DNA of 64,000 bases from Microbacterium maritypicum (GTDB taxonomy: Bacteria > Actinomycetota > Actinomycetes > Actinomycetales > Microbacteriaceae). Under the pieces are notes generated by a model. The model had not been told where the DNA came from, ran no database searches, and saw only the letters and a list, made by a program, of their open reading frames with translations. The translations under genes and the position numbers were made by a program. The DNA lies in NCBI RefSeq assembly GCF_041529975.1, contig NZ_CP168030.1:1674001-1738000 (forward strand), in the 5' to 3' direction. This document shows positions 18,552-28,953 of the stretch, piece after piece. Position 1 is the stretch's first letter. The number at the start of each line of letters is the position of its first letter.

Positions 18552-19775
18552 ATGACCTTGCCGCAGCTCGCGCTGTCTTCCCTCGCCATCGGGCTGGTGA
18601 TCGGCGTCGGCCTCTCCCTGCTCGTGGTGTGGGCCTATCGGGCGCGGGCCCGGGTTCAGGAAGAGACGTCGCTGGCGATCCCTCCCGGCATCACCGATGT
18701 GCTGCACAGCATGGACGACGCGGCCGGAGTGGTCGACACGTCGGGGCTGGTGCTCGCGGCGTCGGACGCTGCGAGCAGGTTCGGGATCGAGGTCGGCTCG
18801 ACGCTCGACAATCCGGAGCTGCGTCAGCTGGTGCGCGGGGTCAGGACGGCCGGCGGTACGGCCACCGAATCGATGCGCATCACGCGAGGCGGACTGAGCC
18901 TCGATCCGCGACTCGTCTCGGCTCGTGCGAGCGCGATCGGCACCCGCCTGGTCCTGTTGATCATCCGCGACGTCACGGAGCAGGAGCGGCTCGATCAGAT
19001 GCGTCGGGACTTCGTCGCGAACACGAGCCACGAACTGAAGACACCGGTGGGTGCGGTGAGCCTCCTCGCCGAAGCGATCGAGTCCGCGGCCGATGACCCG
19101 GCGCAGGTGCGCATCTTCGCCGCCCGGATCTCGGCGGAGGCGGGTCGGCTCGGACAGCTCACCGGACGCATCATGAGCCTCTCCCGGCTCCAGGCCGAAG
19201 ACGGTCTGACCAAGGTGGGACCGGTCGCGATCGACGAGGTCATCGCCTCCTCCATCGAAGCCCATGTCGTGCAGGCCGACTCCGCGGGCGTGGAGCTCGC
19301 CAGGGGAGGCGACCGCGGCGTCTGGGTGCGCGGTGACGCACAGATCCTGATCGAGGCCGTCGGTAATCTGATCGCGAACGCCATCGTCTACTCGCCCCGC
19401 GGTTCGCGCGTGGGAGTCGGCGTCCGGGCGGAGGACGGCGTGGTCGAGATCGCCGTCTCCGACCAGGGCATCGGTATCGCCGAGGCCGATCGGGAGCGCA
19501 TCTTCGAGCGTTTCTACCGGGCCGATGAGGCCCGTTCCCGGCGTACGGGAGGCACCGGACTCGGGCTCTCCATCGTCAAGCACGCCACGCAGCGCCACGG
19601 CGGGGAGGTGCGGCTGTGGTCGCGCCCGGGCCGAGGATCCACCTTCACGATCCGACTTCCTCGGATCGATGCCCCCGAGCACGCCGACACGGGCAAGAAG
19701 AGCAAGAAGAAGCGTGCGCGCAAAGCGGCCAAGGCTGCGGCATCCGCGCGCGTTCGAAACGGAGAGAGAGCATGA
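18552..19775 (+). CDS. senX3: Phosphate-sensing histidine kinase SenX3
   Basis: This 407-residue kinase has one N-terminal transmembrane helix (about 7-29), a PAS-like region (about 45-140), a DHp domain with the phospho-His in ANTSHELKTP (His160), and a HATPase domain with N-box NLIANAIVYSP, G1 DQGIGI and G2 GGTGLGLSI. The last 30 residues are lysine-rich. The ATG at 18552 has TACGCT six bases upstream; the frame is open earlier but without support. It overlaps regX3 by ATGA. SenX3 phosphorylates RegX3 in low phosphate. Confidence 0.9.
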   Translation: MTLPQLALSSLAIGLVIGVGLSLLVVWAYRARARVQEETSLAIPPGITDVLHSMDDAAGVVDTSGLVLAASDAASRFGIEVGSTLDNPELRQLVRGVRTAGGTATESMRITRGGLSLDPRLVSARASAIGTRLVLLIIRDVTEQERLDQMRRDFVANTSHELKTPVGAVSLLAEAIESAADDPAQVRIFAARISAEAGRLGQLTGRIMSLSRLQAEDGLTKVGPVAIDEVIASSIEAHVVQADSAGVELARGGDRGVWVRGDAQILIEAVGNLIANAIVYSPRGSRVGVGVRAEDGVVEIAVSDQGIGIAEADRERIFERFYRADEARSRRTGGTGLGLSIVKHATQRHGGEVRLWSRPGRGSTFTIRLPRIDAPEHADTGKKSKKKRARKAAKAAASARVRNGERA

Positions 19776-20455
19776 CCCGAATCCTTCTCGTCGAAGACGA
19801 GCCCGACCTCGCCGACCCGCTCGCGTACCTGCTGCGACGTGAGGGGTACGAGGTGGAGATCGCGGAGGACGGCCCCGGCGCGCTCGCGGCTTTCCGGGAG
19901 CGGGGCGCCGACATCGTGCTGCTCGACCTGATGCTGCCCGGGATGCCCGGCACCGAGGTGTGCCGGCAGATCCGCTCGACCTCGGCGGTGCCGATCATCA
20001 TGCTGACGGCGAAGGACTCCGAGGTCGACATCGTGGTGGGACTGGAGCTCGGGGCGGACGACTACATCACGAAGCCCTACTCGTCCCGCGAGCTGCTCGC
20101 CCGCATGCGCGCCGTGTTGCGGCGGGTGGTGCAGGCCGACAGTGAACTCGACGAGCGGGTGCTCGATGGGGGCAGGGTCTCGCTCGACATCGACCGGCAC
20201 ACCGTCTCGGTCGCCGGCGAGCAGATCAACATGCCGCTGAAGGAGTTCGAGTTGCTCGAGGTCCTGATGCGCAACTCGGGTCGAGTGCTCACGCGCGGTC
20301 AGCTGATCGATCGGGTCTGGGGGAGCGACTACTTCGGTGACACGAAGACGCTCGACGTGCACATCAAGCGCATCCGCTCCCGCATTGAAGAGAACCCGAG
20401 CGAACCCGTGATGCTCGTCACCGTGCGGGGTCTCGGATACCGCTTCGAGGGCTGA
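19772..20455 (+). CDS. regX3: Phosphate response regulator RegX3
   Basis: This 227-residue OmpR/PhoB-type regulator has receiver residues EDE (9-11), Asp52 and Lys101, and a winged-helix domain (about 130-225) with the SDYFGDTKTLDVHIKRIR recognition region. The ATG at 19772 overlaps the senX3 stop and follows GGAGAGAGAG. It should bind the 11-bp PHO repeats at pstS and phoU. A terminator follows the stop. Confidence 0.92.
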   Translation: MTRILLVEDEPDLADPLAYLLRREGYEVEIAEDGPGALAAFRERGADIVLLDLMLPGMPGTEVCRQIRSTSAVPIIMLTAKDSEVDIVVGLELGADDYITKPYSSRELLARMRAVLRRVVQADSELDERVLDGGRVSLDIDRHTVSVAGEQINMPLKEFELLEVLMRNSGRVLTRGQLIDRVWGSDYFGDTKTLDVHIKRIRSRIEENPSEPVMLVTVRGLGYRFEG

Positions 20456-20461
20456 ACACCG

Positions 20462-20495
20462 AAGAGGCCGGCGCCCCGTGGGGTGCCGGCCTCTT
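20462..20495 (+). terminator. Terminator after regX3
   Basis: Sixteen-base arms (20462-20477 and 20480-20495) pair with one G-U on the plus-strand RNA, which would be a mismatch on the minus strand. It ends at CTCTTG and separates regX3 from the convergent lipoprotein gene. Confidence 0.75.
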
Positions 20496-20514
20496 GCGTG
20501 TTCCGTGCGGACGG

Positions 20515-21042
20515 TCAGTCCGCAGGTGCCGGAGCTGCCGTGTCGGTCGGCATCGGGGTCGGAGTGGGTACCGACTCCGAGGGGACCAGGTCTGCGTAGT
20601 AGGGGAGCGAGCCGTCGAGCACGGGCACCTCGGCCTTGACGCCCGTGGAGTCGCCCGACTGGAAGTGCATTTCGACGGTCGCGCCGGGCATGGTGTCGAG
20701 GCCGACGATGCGCAGCGGCTCCTCGTCGGCGCCGAGGCTCACCGTGCCACCCGCCGGAACGGTGACGGTGAACGGCTCGCTGTCCGCGAGGGCGATGGTG
20801 AGCGTGGCGCTCTCATCGGTCGGGTTGACGATGCCGGCGATGAAGTTGCCGACCGAGCCGTCGTCGGTGGCGATGACGAGGGCGTTGCGCACATCGATCG
20901 GGCCGTCGGCGTCGGAGATGTTCACTCCGTCGGAGGCCGCGTACTCGGTCTTCGTGGACTGAGGAGTGATGAATGTGCACCCGGTGGCGCCGAGCAGAAC
21001 GAGAGCGCTGAGCGCAGCAGACGCAACAAGGCGCGATTTCAC
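20515..21042 (-). CDS. lpqE: LpqE-like lipoprotein
   Basis: This 175-residue lipoprotein has lipobox LGATGC near residue 22 and a beta-sandwich body of about 110 residues (VRNALVIATDDGSVGNFIAGIVNPTDE, VTVPAGGTVSLG), then a Pro/Thr-rich tail PTPTPMPT. The body resembles PCu(A)C-like domains, but no Met/His copper motif is evident. The GTG at 21042 is chosen because AGGAGG lies five bases upstream. In mycobacteria lpqE is likewise divergent from carD, which supports the name. Confidence 0.72.
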   Translation of the reverse strand: MKSRLVASAALSALVLLGATGCTFITPQSTKTEYAASDGVNISDADGPIDVRNALVIATDDGSVGNFIAGIVNPTDESATLTIALADSEPFTVTVPAGGTVSLGADEEPLRIVGLDTMPGATVEMHFQSGDSTGVKAEVPVLDGSLPYYADLVPSESVPTPTPMPTDTAAPAPAD

Positions 21043-21178
21043 GGGTCCTCCTGAGGTCCGGCGGGATGTCCGCATCCATTCTATGGGTAAGTCGTGACGG
21101 GCCCGGGGCCCAGGGGGGCGCGAACCTTAGCGCATCTCCCCTGTGGTATCCTTGAGGTTGCCGAAAGGACACGTTTTT

Positions 21179-21661
21179 ATGCTTTTTGAGGTTGGCGAAA
21201 CCGTCGTCTATCCCCACCATGGCGCTGCGACCATCATCGAGGTCAAGGAGCGCATCATCAAGGGTGAGGCGAAGAAATATCTGAAGCTCAACGTCACCCA
21301 GGGCGATCTCATCATCGAGGTTCCTGCTGAGAATGTCGACCTGGTCGGCGTTCGCGACGTGATCGGAAAAGAAGGTCTCGATCATGTCTTCGAGGTGCTG
21401 CGTGCACCCTTCACCGAAGAGCCCACCAACTGGTCTCGTCGGTACAAGGCGAACCTCGAGAAGCTCGCCTCCGGAGACGTCATCAAGGTGAGCGAGGTCG
21501 TCCGCGACCTGTGGCGCCGCGACCAGGACCGCGGCCTGTCCGCGGGGGAGAAGCGGATGCTGGCGAAGGCTCGTCAGATCCTCATCTCCGAGCTCGCGCT
21601 CGCGGAGAAGACCGACGAGGACAAGGCGGGCGCACTGCTCGACGAGGTCCTCGCCTCCTGA
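21179..21661 (+). CDS. carD: CarD family transcriptional regulator
   Basis: This 160-residue protein has an N-terminal Tudor-like RNAP-interacting domain ([17 protein letters not shown] at the start) and a C-terminal helical DNA-binding domain containing [12 protein letters not shown] and the conserved tryptophan region [15 protein letters not shown]. CarD stabilises open complexes at housekeeping and rRNA promoters. The ATG at 21179 follows GAAAGGA; the frame opens earlier, but that N-terminus is not conserved. A TTCG-loop terminator follows. Confidence 0.95.
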   Translation: MLFEVGETVVYPHHGAATIIEVKERIIKGEAKKYLKLNVTQGDLIIEVPAENVDLVGVRDVIGKEGLDHVFEVLRAPFTEEPTNWSRRYKANLEKLASGDVIKVSEVVRDLWRRDQDRGLSAGEKRMLAKARQILISELALAEKTDEDKAGALLDEVLAS

Positions 21662-21670
21662 GTTCTCTGC

Positions 21671-21702
21671 GAAGGGGCGGATGCTTCGGCATCCGCCCCT
21701 TC
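21671..21702 (+). terminator. Terminator after carD
   Basis: GAAGGGGCGGATGC (21671-21684) and its exact complement (21689-21702) enclose a TTCG tetraloop, followed by GTCGTT. It separates carD from ispDF, which has its own leaderless-type promoter at 21721-21726. Confidence 0.85.
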
Positions 21703-21732
21703 GTCGTTCCCGCCACGCGGTAGCGTGAGACG

Positions 21733-22956
21733 GTGACTCTGCTTCCCGTACCCGACACCGCGATCATCGTCGTCGCCGCCGGTTCCGGCACCCGGCTGGA
21801 TGCGGGGGCGCCGAAGGCCCTCGTCGGAATCGACGCGCACTCGATCCTCCGCCACGCGCTCGACGGCGTCTTCGCCGCGGAACCCGCCCAGGTCATCGTC
21901 GTCGCACCGGCCGGATACGAAGGTGACGCACTGGCGGAGCTGGATGCGGCGGCAGGCGATCGACGCGACCTCGGCCGTGTCGTGGTCGGTGGCGCGACCA
22001 GGCAGCAGTCCGTCGCTGCAGGTCTCGCCGCGCTGTGGGGCGATGTGAAGACGGTTCTCGTGCACGATGCGGCTCGCGCCCTGACTCCTCCGGCGCAGAT
22101 CGATGCGGTCGCTCGGGCCGTCGTCCCGGGGGAGGGCGTCATCCCCGTGCTGCCCGTTGTCGACACGCTCAAGAAGGTGGCGGGGGGCGCGGTGGTCTCG
22201 GCCGTGGACCGTTCCGAGCTGGCTGCGGCACAGACGCCGCAGGGTTTCCCGCGCGCAGAGCTCGAAGCGGCCTACGAAGCCGCGCGGGCCGACGGGATCG
22301 AATACACCGACGATGCGGCTCTGTTCGCCGCCGCCGGACACCGGATCCGGCATATCGAGGGTTCCAGCCGCGCCTTCAAGATCACTACTCCCGGTGACCT
22401 GGAACGTGCGCGGCACCTGCTGGAGGCATCGGCGGCGATGGCACGCCCGACCTCGTCGGTGGAAATCCCGGGTATCCCTCGCGTCGGCATCGGCACCGAC
22501 GTCCACGCCTTCGGCGGCGACGGGAACCTCTGGCTCGCCGGCCTCGAGTGGCCGGGGGAGCAGCCGCTCTCCGGGCACTCCGACGGTGATGCGGTTGCCC
22601 ACGCGGTGGTCGACGCGCTCCTGGGGGCGGCGGGCCTCGGCGACATCGGCGAACACTTCGGCACGTCCCACCCCGAGTACGCCGGCGCCCATGCCGACGT
22701 CTTCCTCGCTCGCACGCGTGAGCTGCTCGCCGAATCCGGATTCGTGATCGGCAACGTGTCCGTGCAGTTGCAGGGGAATCGGCCGCGCTTCAGCCCCCGA
22801 CGTCACGAGGCGGAGGCGTTCCTGTCCGCGATCCTGGATGCTCCGGTGTCGGTCACGGCCACGACGACCGACGGTCTCGGCTTCTCCGGACGCGGCGAGG
22901 GCATCGCGGTGACCGCGATCGCCCTGGTCGTGCCCGACGTTGCGCGCAGCACGTGA
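21733..22956 (+). CDS. ispDF: Bifunctional IspD-IspF (MEP pathway)
   Basis: This 407-residue fusion makes two non-consecutive steps of the MEP isoprenoid pathway. Residues about 1-235 are IspD (CTP:MEP cytidylyltransferase) with VVAAGSGTRL, VHDAARAL and AQTPQGFP. Residues about 248-407 are IspF (MEcPP synthase) with metal ligands in TDVHAFG and SGHSDGDAVAHA and a TTTDGLGFSGRGEG end. TAGCGT lies six bases before the GTG start. The same fusion is known in other Microbacteriaceae such as Leifsonia. It feeds precursors to the carotenoid operon at the far end of the window. Confidence 0.95.
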   Translation: MTLLPVPDTAIIVVAAGSGTRLDAGAPKALVGIDAHSILRHALDGVFAAEPAQVIVVAPAGYEGDALAELDAAAGDRRDLGRVVVGGATRQQSVAAGLAALWGDVKTVLVHDAARALTPPAQIDAVARAVVPGEGVIPVLPVVDTLKKVAGGAVVSAVDRSELAAAQTPQGFPRAELEAAYEAARADGIEYTDDAALFAAAGHRIRHIEGSSRAFKITTPGDLERARHLLEASAAMARPTSSVEIPGIPRVGIGTDVHAFGGDGNLWLAGLEWPGEQPLSGHSDGDAVAHAVVDALLGAAGLGDIGEHFGTSHPEYAGAHADVFLARTRELLAESGFVIGNVSVQLQGNRPRFSPRRHEAEAFLSAILDAPVSVTATTTDGLGFSGRGEGIAVTAIALVVPDVARST

Positions 22957-23056
22957 CGATCGCCTGAGCCCCCCCGATCCATCGGCAGAACGTCACAACC
23001 TCCGTGAATCGTCCACGCGGGGCGGGCGCTCAGCAGTCCCCGAGTAGGCTTGACCG

Positions 23057-24460
23057 GTGACCCTCCGCCTCTACGACACCCGCGCACAGCTGCTGCGTGA
23101 CTTCGTGCCTCTCGACCCCGAGAACATCACGATGTACGTGTGCGGACCCACCGTGCAGTCCGGGCCCCACATCGGGCACGTCAGAGCGGCGCTGAGCTTC
23201 GATCTCCTGCGTCGCTGGCTCGAGCACCGGTACGGGCGGGTCACCTTCGTGCGCAACGTCACCGACATCGACGACAAGGTGCTCGCCAACGCGACGGACG
23301 GCGAGCCGTGGTGGGCGCTTGCGTACCGAATGGAGAGAGAGTTCACCGCCGCATATGCCGGAGTCGGAATCCTGCCTCCGACGTACGAGCCGCGAGCCAC
23401 GGCATCCGTTCCTCAGATGCAGGAGCTGATCGCGCTGCTGATCGAGCGCGGACATGCCTATCCGGCTCCCGACGGCTCCGGAGATGTGTACTTCGACGTG
23501 CGCTCGTGGTCCGCGTACGGCTCGCTGACGCATCAGTCCCTCGACGCCATGGAGGCGGCCGAGGATGCTGACCCCCGCGGTAAGCGGAACCCGCAGGACT
23601 TCGCCCTCTGGAAGGGCACGAAGCCGGAGGAACCGGCGGATGCGACATGGGTGTCGCCGTGGGGCGCGGGGCGGCCGGGGTGGCACATCGAGTGCTCGGC
23701 GATGTCGAAGCGGTACCTCGGTGCCGAGTTCGACATCCACGGCGGCGGGCTGGACCTCCGCTTCCCGCATCATGAGAACGAGCTCGCGCAGTCGACGGCC
23801 GCCGGCGACGGCTTCGCCCGGTACTGGGTGCACAACGGGCTCGTGACCGTCGACGGACAGAAGATGTCCAAGTCGCTCGGCAACTTCACGCTGGCGGCCG
23901 ATGTTCTCGCCGCGCATGACTCACTGGTGGTGCGCTATGCACTCGCTGCAGCGCACTACCGTTCGAGCCTCGACCTCGGCGAGTCGTCGTGGACCGAGGC
24001 CGAAGCGGCGCTGGGCCGTATCGGCACCTTCATCTCGCGGGTCCGCCGCACCCTCCCCGGGGAGCCGGACGAGGCAGGGATCGGCGAGGTCCCCGAAGCT
24101 TTCGCCCTCGCGATGGACGACGACCTCGGCGTGCCTCAGGCGATCGCCGTGCTGCACGAGACCGTACGACGCGGGAACACCGCGATCGACGAGGGTGCGC
24201 ACGACGACGCCTGGGCAGCATTCGTCGGAGTGGATGCGATGGTCCGCGTCCTCGGATTCGATGAACTCATGTCGGCCGGGGGAGACCTCGCGGAACACCG
24301 GACTCTGGACGCTCTCGTCCAGACGATGATCACCCAGCGCGCGCAGGCACGCGCTGACAAGGACTGGGCGGCGGCGGATCGCATCCGAGACGCGATCGCC
24401 GCCGCAGGAATCACGCTGGAGGACACTCCGGCCGGAACTCATTGGAGTATCGATGGTTAA
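23057..24460 (+). CDS. cysS: Cysteinyl-tRNA synthetase
   Basis: This 467-residue class I synthetase has MYVCGPTVQSGPHIGH with the HIGH motif and first zinc cysteine, WHIECSAMS with a second zinc cysteine, HHENELAQS, and KMSKSLGNF. It charges tRNA-Cys. TAGGCT sits six bases before the GTG start. The last eight bases overlap rlmB, so the two are coupled. Confidence 0.96.
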   Translation: MTLRLYDTRAQLLRDFVPLDPENITMYVCGPTVQSGPHIGHVRAALSFDLLRRWLEHRYGRVTFVRNVTDIDDKVLANATDGEPWWALAYRMEREFTAAYAGVGILPPTYEPRATASVPQMQELIALLIERGHAYPAPDGSGDVYFDVRSWSAYGSLTHQSLDAMEAAEDADPRGKRNPQDFALWKGTKPEEPADATWVSPWGAGRPGWHIECSAMSKRYLGAEFDIHGGGLDLRFPHHENELAQSTAAGDGFARYWVHNGLVTVDGQKMSKSLGNFTLAADVLAAHDSLVVRYALAAAHYRSSLDLGESSWTEAEAALGRIGTFISRVRRTLPGEPDEAGIGEVPEAFALAMDDDLGVPQAIAVLHETVRRGNTAIDEGAHDDAWAAFVGVDAMVRVLGFDELMSAGGDLAEHRTLDALVQTMITQRAQARADKDWAAADRIRDAIAAAGITLEDTPAGTHWSIDG

Positions 24461-25460
24461 GCCACAGCGCCCCGGCGCGAGCAACGGCAAGAAGAAGGGC
24501 CCCACCAAGGGCACCGGCGGACTCGGGCGCAAGGCGCTCGAGGGCCGCGGGCCGACCCCGAAGGCGGAGGACCGCGCGTGGCACCCCGCAGGCAAGCGCA
24601 AGGCCGCAGCCGAGCGCTACGCCGCGTCGGGCGGCAAGGGGCGCCCCGGCGGCAGTCGTCCGGGGTCCGGCGGCGGTGCGAACCGTGCGCCGAAGGCCAA
24701 GGCGGGGGACGACACCGAGAATGTCACCGGGCGCAACTCCGTCCTCGAGGCTTTGCGGGCGAAGATCCCGGCGACGGCGTTCTACATCGCGCAGCGCGTC
24801 GAGATGGACGACCGTGTGAAGGAGATGCTGGCGATCGCCACGAATCGCGGGATCCCCGTGATGGAGGTCACCCGTCCGGAGCTCGACCGCATGGCCGGCT
24901 TCGACGGCGTGCACCAGGGCGTCGCGATCAAGGTGCCGCCGTACGAGTACGCCCACCCACAGGATCTGCTCGAGCAGGTCATCGACAAGGGCGAGGTCCC
25001 GCTGTTCGTGGCGCTCGACGGCATCACGGACCCCCGTAACCTGGGCGCGATCATCCGCTCCACCGCGGCGTTCGGTGGGCACGGCATCATCCTTCCGCAG
25101 CGCCGCTCGGCCGGTGTCAACTCCGCAGCCTGGAAGACGAGTGCCGGAGCAGTCGCACGGACCCCCGTCGCGCTGGCGACCAACCTCACCGCGCAGCTCA
25201 AGGAGTTCAAGAAGCAGGGCATGTTCGTGCTCGGCCTCGACGGCGACGGTGACGTGTCGCTCCCCGAGCTCCAGCTGGCTGATCGTCCTGTCGTGATCGT
25301 GGTCGGCTCGGAAGGCAAGGGGCTGTCCCGTCTGGTCTCCGAGACGTGCGATCAGATCGTCTCGATCCCGATCTCTGCGGCCGCTGAATCCCTGAACGCC
25401 GGCATCGCGACCTCGGTCGCGCTCTACCAGGTCGCGTCTCTCCGCGCCGCGAAGAACTAG
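24453..25460 (+). CDS. rlmB: 23S rRNA 2'-O-methyltransferase RlmB (SpoU family)
   Basis: This 335-residue protein has a long basic, Gly/Lys-rich N-terminal extension (about 1-85), a substrate-binding domain beginning VTGRNSVLEAL, and a SPOUT knot with DGITDPRNLGAIIRSTAAF, VVGSEGKGLSRL and the AAESLNAGIATSVALY end. RlmB methylates the ribose of G2251 in 23S rRNA. The start overlaps cysS, as in mycobacteria (cysS-rlmB). Confidence 0.9.
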   Translation: MVKPQRPGASNGKKKGPTKGTGGLGRKALEGRGPTPKAEDRAWHPAGKRKAAAERYAASGGKGRPGGSRPGSGGGANRAPKAKAGDDTENVTGRNSVLEALRAKIPATAFYIAQRVEMDDRVKEMLAIATNRGIPVMEVTRPELDRMAGFDGVHQGVAIKVPPYEYAHPQDLLEQVIDKGEVPLFVALDGITDPRNLGAIIRSTAAFGGHGIILPQRRSAGVNSAAWKTSAGAVARTPVALATNLTAQLKEFKKQGMFVLGLDGDGDVSLPELQLADRPVVIVVGSEGKGLSRLVSETCDQIVSIPISAAAESLNAGIATSVALYQVASLRAAKN

Positions 25461-25482
25461 ACCGTCCGAGGAAAGGCAGATC

Positions 25483-26124
25483 ATGGCCCGTATCATCGTG
25501 CTCGGAGGGACCGGCTACGCCGGTCGTCACATCGTCCGGGAGGCGGTGAGTCGCGGCCATGCGGTGATCGCGATCTCCCGATCGGAGCCCACCGAACCGG
25601 TGGCGGGAGCCGCATATCTGCAGGGTTCCGCCCTCGACCTCGATCCGATCGCGGAAGCGTTCGTCGGGGCGGATGCCGTCGTGTCGGCGCTCTCCCCTCG
25701 CGGCGACATGGAAGATCGTGCGCTCGAGGCGCTGTCGAACGTCGTCGACCGGGTCGCGGGCACCGAGACGCGTCTCGGTGTCGTCGGCGGTGCAGGTGGC
25801 AGCCTGGTGGCTCCCGGGGGACCGCGTCTGTTCGACCAGGATTTCCCTGAGGAGTACAAGCATGAGGCGCAGGTCGGCATCGACTCCCTCGCGCTCCTCG
25901 AGGAGACGGAGGCCGACCTCGACTGGTTCTTCATCCACCCCGCTGAGGTGTTCGGTCCCTGGGCCGAAGGCGAGCGCACCGGGCACTATCGCGACGGCGG
26001 CGACGTGATCGTCCGCGATGCCGACGGCAAGTCGTTCATCTCCGGCGCGGATTTCGCGGTCGCCGTGGTGGACGAGATCGAGCAGGGCAACCACCACCGA
26101 GAGCGGTTCACCGTCGGCTACTGA
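25483..26124 (+). CDS. NAD(P)-binding oxidoreductase of the NmrA/YwnB type
   Basis: This 213-residue Rossmann protein begins with VLGGTGYAGRHIVREA (GxxGxxG at about 8-14) and has the layout of atypical short-chain dehydrogenases that bind NADPH, with IHPAEVFGPWAEGERTG downstream in place of a standard YxxxK motif. The true substrate is unknown. It follows rlmB by 22 bases and may be co-transcribed. Confidence 0.72.
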   Translation: MARIIVLGGTGYAGRHIVREAVSRGHAVIAISRSEPTEPVAGAAYLQGSALDLDPIAEAFVGADAVVSALSPRGDMEDRALEALSNVVDRVAGTETRLGVVGGAGGSLVAPGGPRLFDQDFPEEYKHEAQVGIDSLALLEETEADLDWFFIHPAEVFGPWAEGERTGHYRDGGDVIVRDADGKSFISGADFAVAVVDEIEQGNHHRERFTVGY

Positions 26125-26162
26125 CGCCACGACTTTCGGCGACCGCACGGGCTATCGCCGGA

Positions 26163-26213
26163 TGCACGGCTTGCTGACGCACACATGCGGTGTGCTCGGC
26201 AGTATCCCGTGCA
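26163..26213. terminator. Nested hairpin between convergent genes
   Basis: TGCACGG (26163-26169) pairs with CCGTGCA (26207-26213) around an inner GCACAC/GTGTGC hairpin (26179-26184 and 26190-26195). It is placed to stop both the NAD(P)-binding gene and the DUF4032 gene. There is no U-tract. Confidence 0.5.
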
Positions 26214-26232
26214 CTCGGCGCCCGCGGAGGTG

Positions 26233-27537
26233 TCAGACCAGGTCGCGCCAGTCGATGTCCTCATCGTCATCGGCCACCGGAGTCGCACCGGTGACGACCG
26301 GCAGGCTCATCGTCTCGGTCGGCGGGCCCATGATGGTCGCCTCGTCACGCCGGTGTCGCAGCACTTCGTTGATGTAGCTGGTCAGCACCTCGGCGAGCGG
26401 CACCGAGCGCCCCTGCGCCTGCGAGAGGTACCAGCGGTGCTCGAGCACCTGGTGGAAGACCTCGGCGGGCTCCAGCTTGGCTCGTAGCTCGTACGGGATC
26501 GCGCGCACCACCGGCTCGAAGACACGGGTGAGCCACTCGTGCGCGTACATCTCCTCGTCCGCCCACTGCTTCGTCGAGCGGGCGCGGAACTCGTCGAGGT
26601 CGTTCAGCAGGCGTCGCGCCTGGTTCTCCTCGACGTCCAGCCCCGTCAGACGGATCAGGCGGCGCTGGTGGTGACCGGCATCCACCACCTTCGGCTGGAT
26701 CTCGACGACGGTGCCGTCCGCGGTCGTCGACATGGACATCTCGTCGATGTCGAACCCCAGGGCGTTGAGGCGCTCGACCCGCTCCGTGATGCGCCAGGTC
26801 TCCGCCGCCGAGAAGGACTCCTGGGCGGTGAGCTCGGCCCACAGCGATCGATACGACGAGACGATGCCGTCGGCGATCGCCACCGCGTCGACACCGTGTT
26901 CGAGGCGACCGCCCGCGGCGAGGTCCATGATCTCGCCGGCGATGTTCGTGCGGGCCAGGTCGAGATCGTAGGCGCGCTGACCGTCGGTCAGCCCCTCCTC
27001 GTGCAGCTCACCCGTCTCCGCATCGACCAGATACGCGGCGAACGCGCCCGCGTCGCGGCGGAACAGCGTGTTCGACAGGGAGACGTCGCCCCAATAGAAG
27101 CCGACGTTGTGCAGCCGCACCAACAGCAGGGCCAGGGCATCGACGAGGCGGGTCGCGGTGTCGGGGCGCAGTACCCGCGTGAAGAGCGCGCGATAGGGCA
27201 TCGAGAAACGCAGGTGAGAGGTGACCAGCGCGGCCGGAAGAGCCTCGCCGTCGGCATCCGTACGCCCGGCGATCACCGCGACCCGGTCGACGCAGGGCAC
27301 GTCGAGGCGGGCGAGATTGCCGAGCATGTCGTATTCGCGCTGGGCCATCTCCGCCGTGGTCTCCTTCACGGCGATGACCCGGCCGGAGAGGTCGGCGAAG
27401 CGCACGAGGTGGCGGGAGAGCCCCTTCGGGAGCGACACGATGTGCTCCGACGGCCACTTCGCCAGCGTCGTGGACCAGGGGAGGGACAACAGCCCCGGAT
27501 CGATCTTGCTGGCGGTGATCCGCAGCGAATCCTGCAT
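26233..27537 (-). CDS. DUF4032 protein with lipopolysaccharide-kinase-like domain
   Basis: This 434-residue cytoplasmic protein has a kinase-like N-terminal half: VIAVKETTAEMAQREY resembles the catalytic lysine and helix C, and LHNVGFYWGDVSLSNTLFR followed by AYLVDAETG resembles the catalytic loop and the Asp of the metal site. The C-terminal half (about 215-400) is DUF4032. Substrate and role are unknown. The ATG at 27537 follows GGGAG. Confidence 0.7.
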   Translation of the reverse strand: MQDSLRITASKIDPGLLSLPWSTTLAKWPSEHIVSLPKGLSRHLVRFADLSGRVIAVKETTAEMAQREYDMLGNLARLDVPCVDRVAVIAGRTDADGEALPAALVTSHLRFSMPYRALFTRVLRPDTATRLVDALALLLVRLHNVGFYWGDVSLSNTLFRRDAGAFAAYLVDAETGELHEEGLTDGQRAYDLDLARTNIAGEIMDLAAGGRLEHGVDAVAIADGIVSSYRSLWAELTAQESFSAAETWRITERVERLNALGFDIDEMSMSTTADGTVVEIQPKVVDAGHHQRRLIRLTGLDVEENQARRLLNDLDEFRARSTKQWADEEMYAHEWLTRVFEPVVRAIPYELRAKLEPAEVFHQVLEHRWYLSQAQGRSVPLAEVLTSYINEVLRHRRDEATIMGPPTETMSLPVVTGATPVADDDEDIDWRDLV

Positions 27538-27567
27538 GATGCTCCCTGGTCGAGGTGGGACAGAAAG

Positions 27568-27608
27568 AGACGCGGCGCAGGTGACCGAAGTCAGCCTGCG
27601 CCGCGTCT
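27568..27608 (-). terminator. Terminator of the MsiK-type gene
   Basis: AGACGCGGCGCAGG (27568-27581) pairs with CCTGCGCCGCGTCT (27595-27608), with an inner GTGAC/GTCA extension and a CGAA loop. On the minus strand it is followed by CTTTCTG, a short U-rich run, so it most likely ends the sugar ABC ATPase transcript. Confidence 0.75.
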
Positions 27609-27618
27609 GTGGATCCGA

Positions 27619-28722
<1,104 letters not shown>

Positions 28723-28800
28723 TGTCTTTTCTCCTTCACCGGCAGGTACGTGCCGGACGATCCGTAGTGATGAAGCGGCGGGTGACCCCGCCGTGACCCC
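28723..28800 (-). promoter_or_regulatory. Structured leader upstream of msiK
   Basis: On the minus strand two compact hairpins precede the start: GGCGGG/CCCGCC (28792-28787 with 28782-28777, loop of four) and CCGGCA/TGCCGG (28756-28751 with 28744-28739). The second ends just before the ribosome-binding site. A cis-acting msiK motif RNA has been described in Actinobacteria; whether this is one needs a covariance search. Confidence 0.4.
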
Positions 28801-28953
28801 TCATTGGGTCGGGATCAGTATGACATGAACGGCGGTACCTGGGTATTTCTCAGCCTCACTGACTACCATCGAACTCGGCCGCGCGCAGCGGCGATCGTCG
28901 CTCGGCGGCGGTCGGGGCCAACCCGGACCCCCGTTGAGACTCACAGAGGAACG

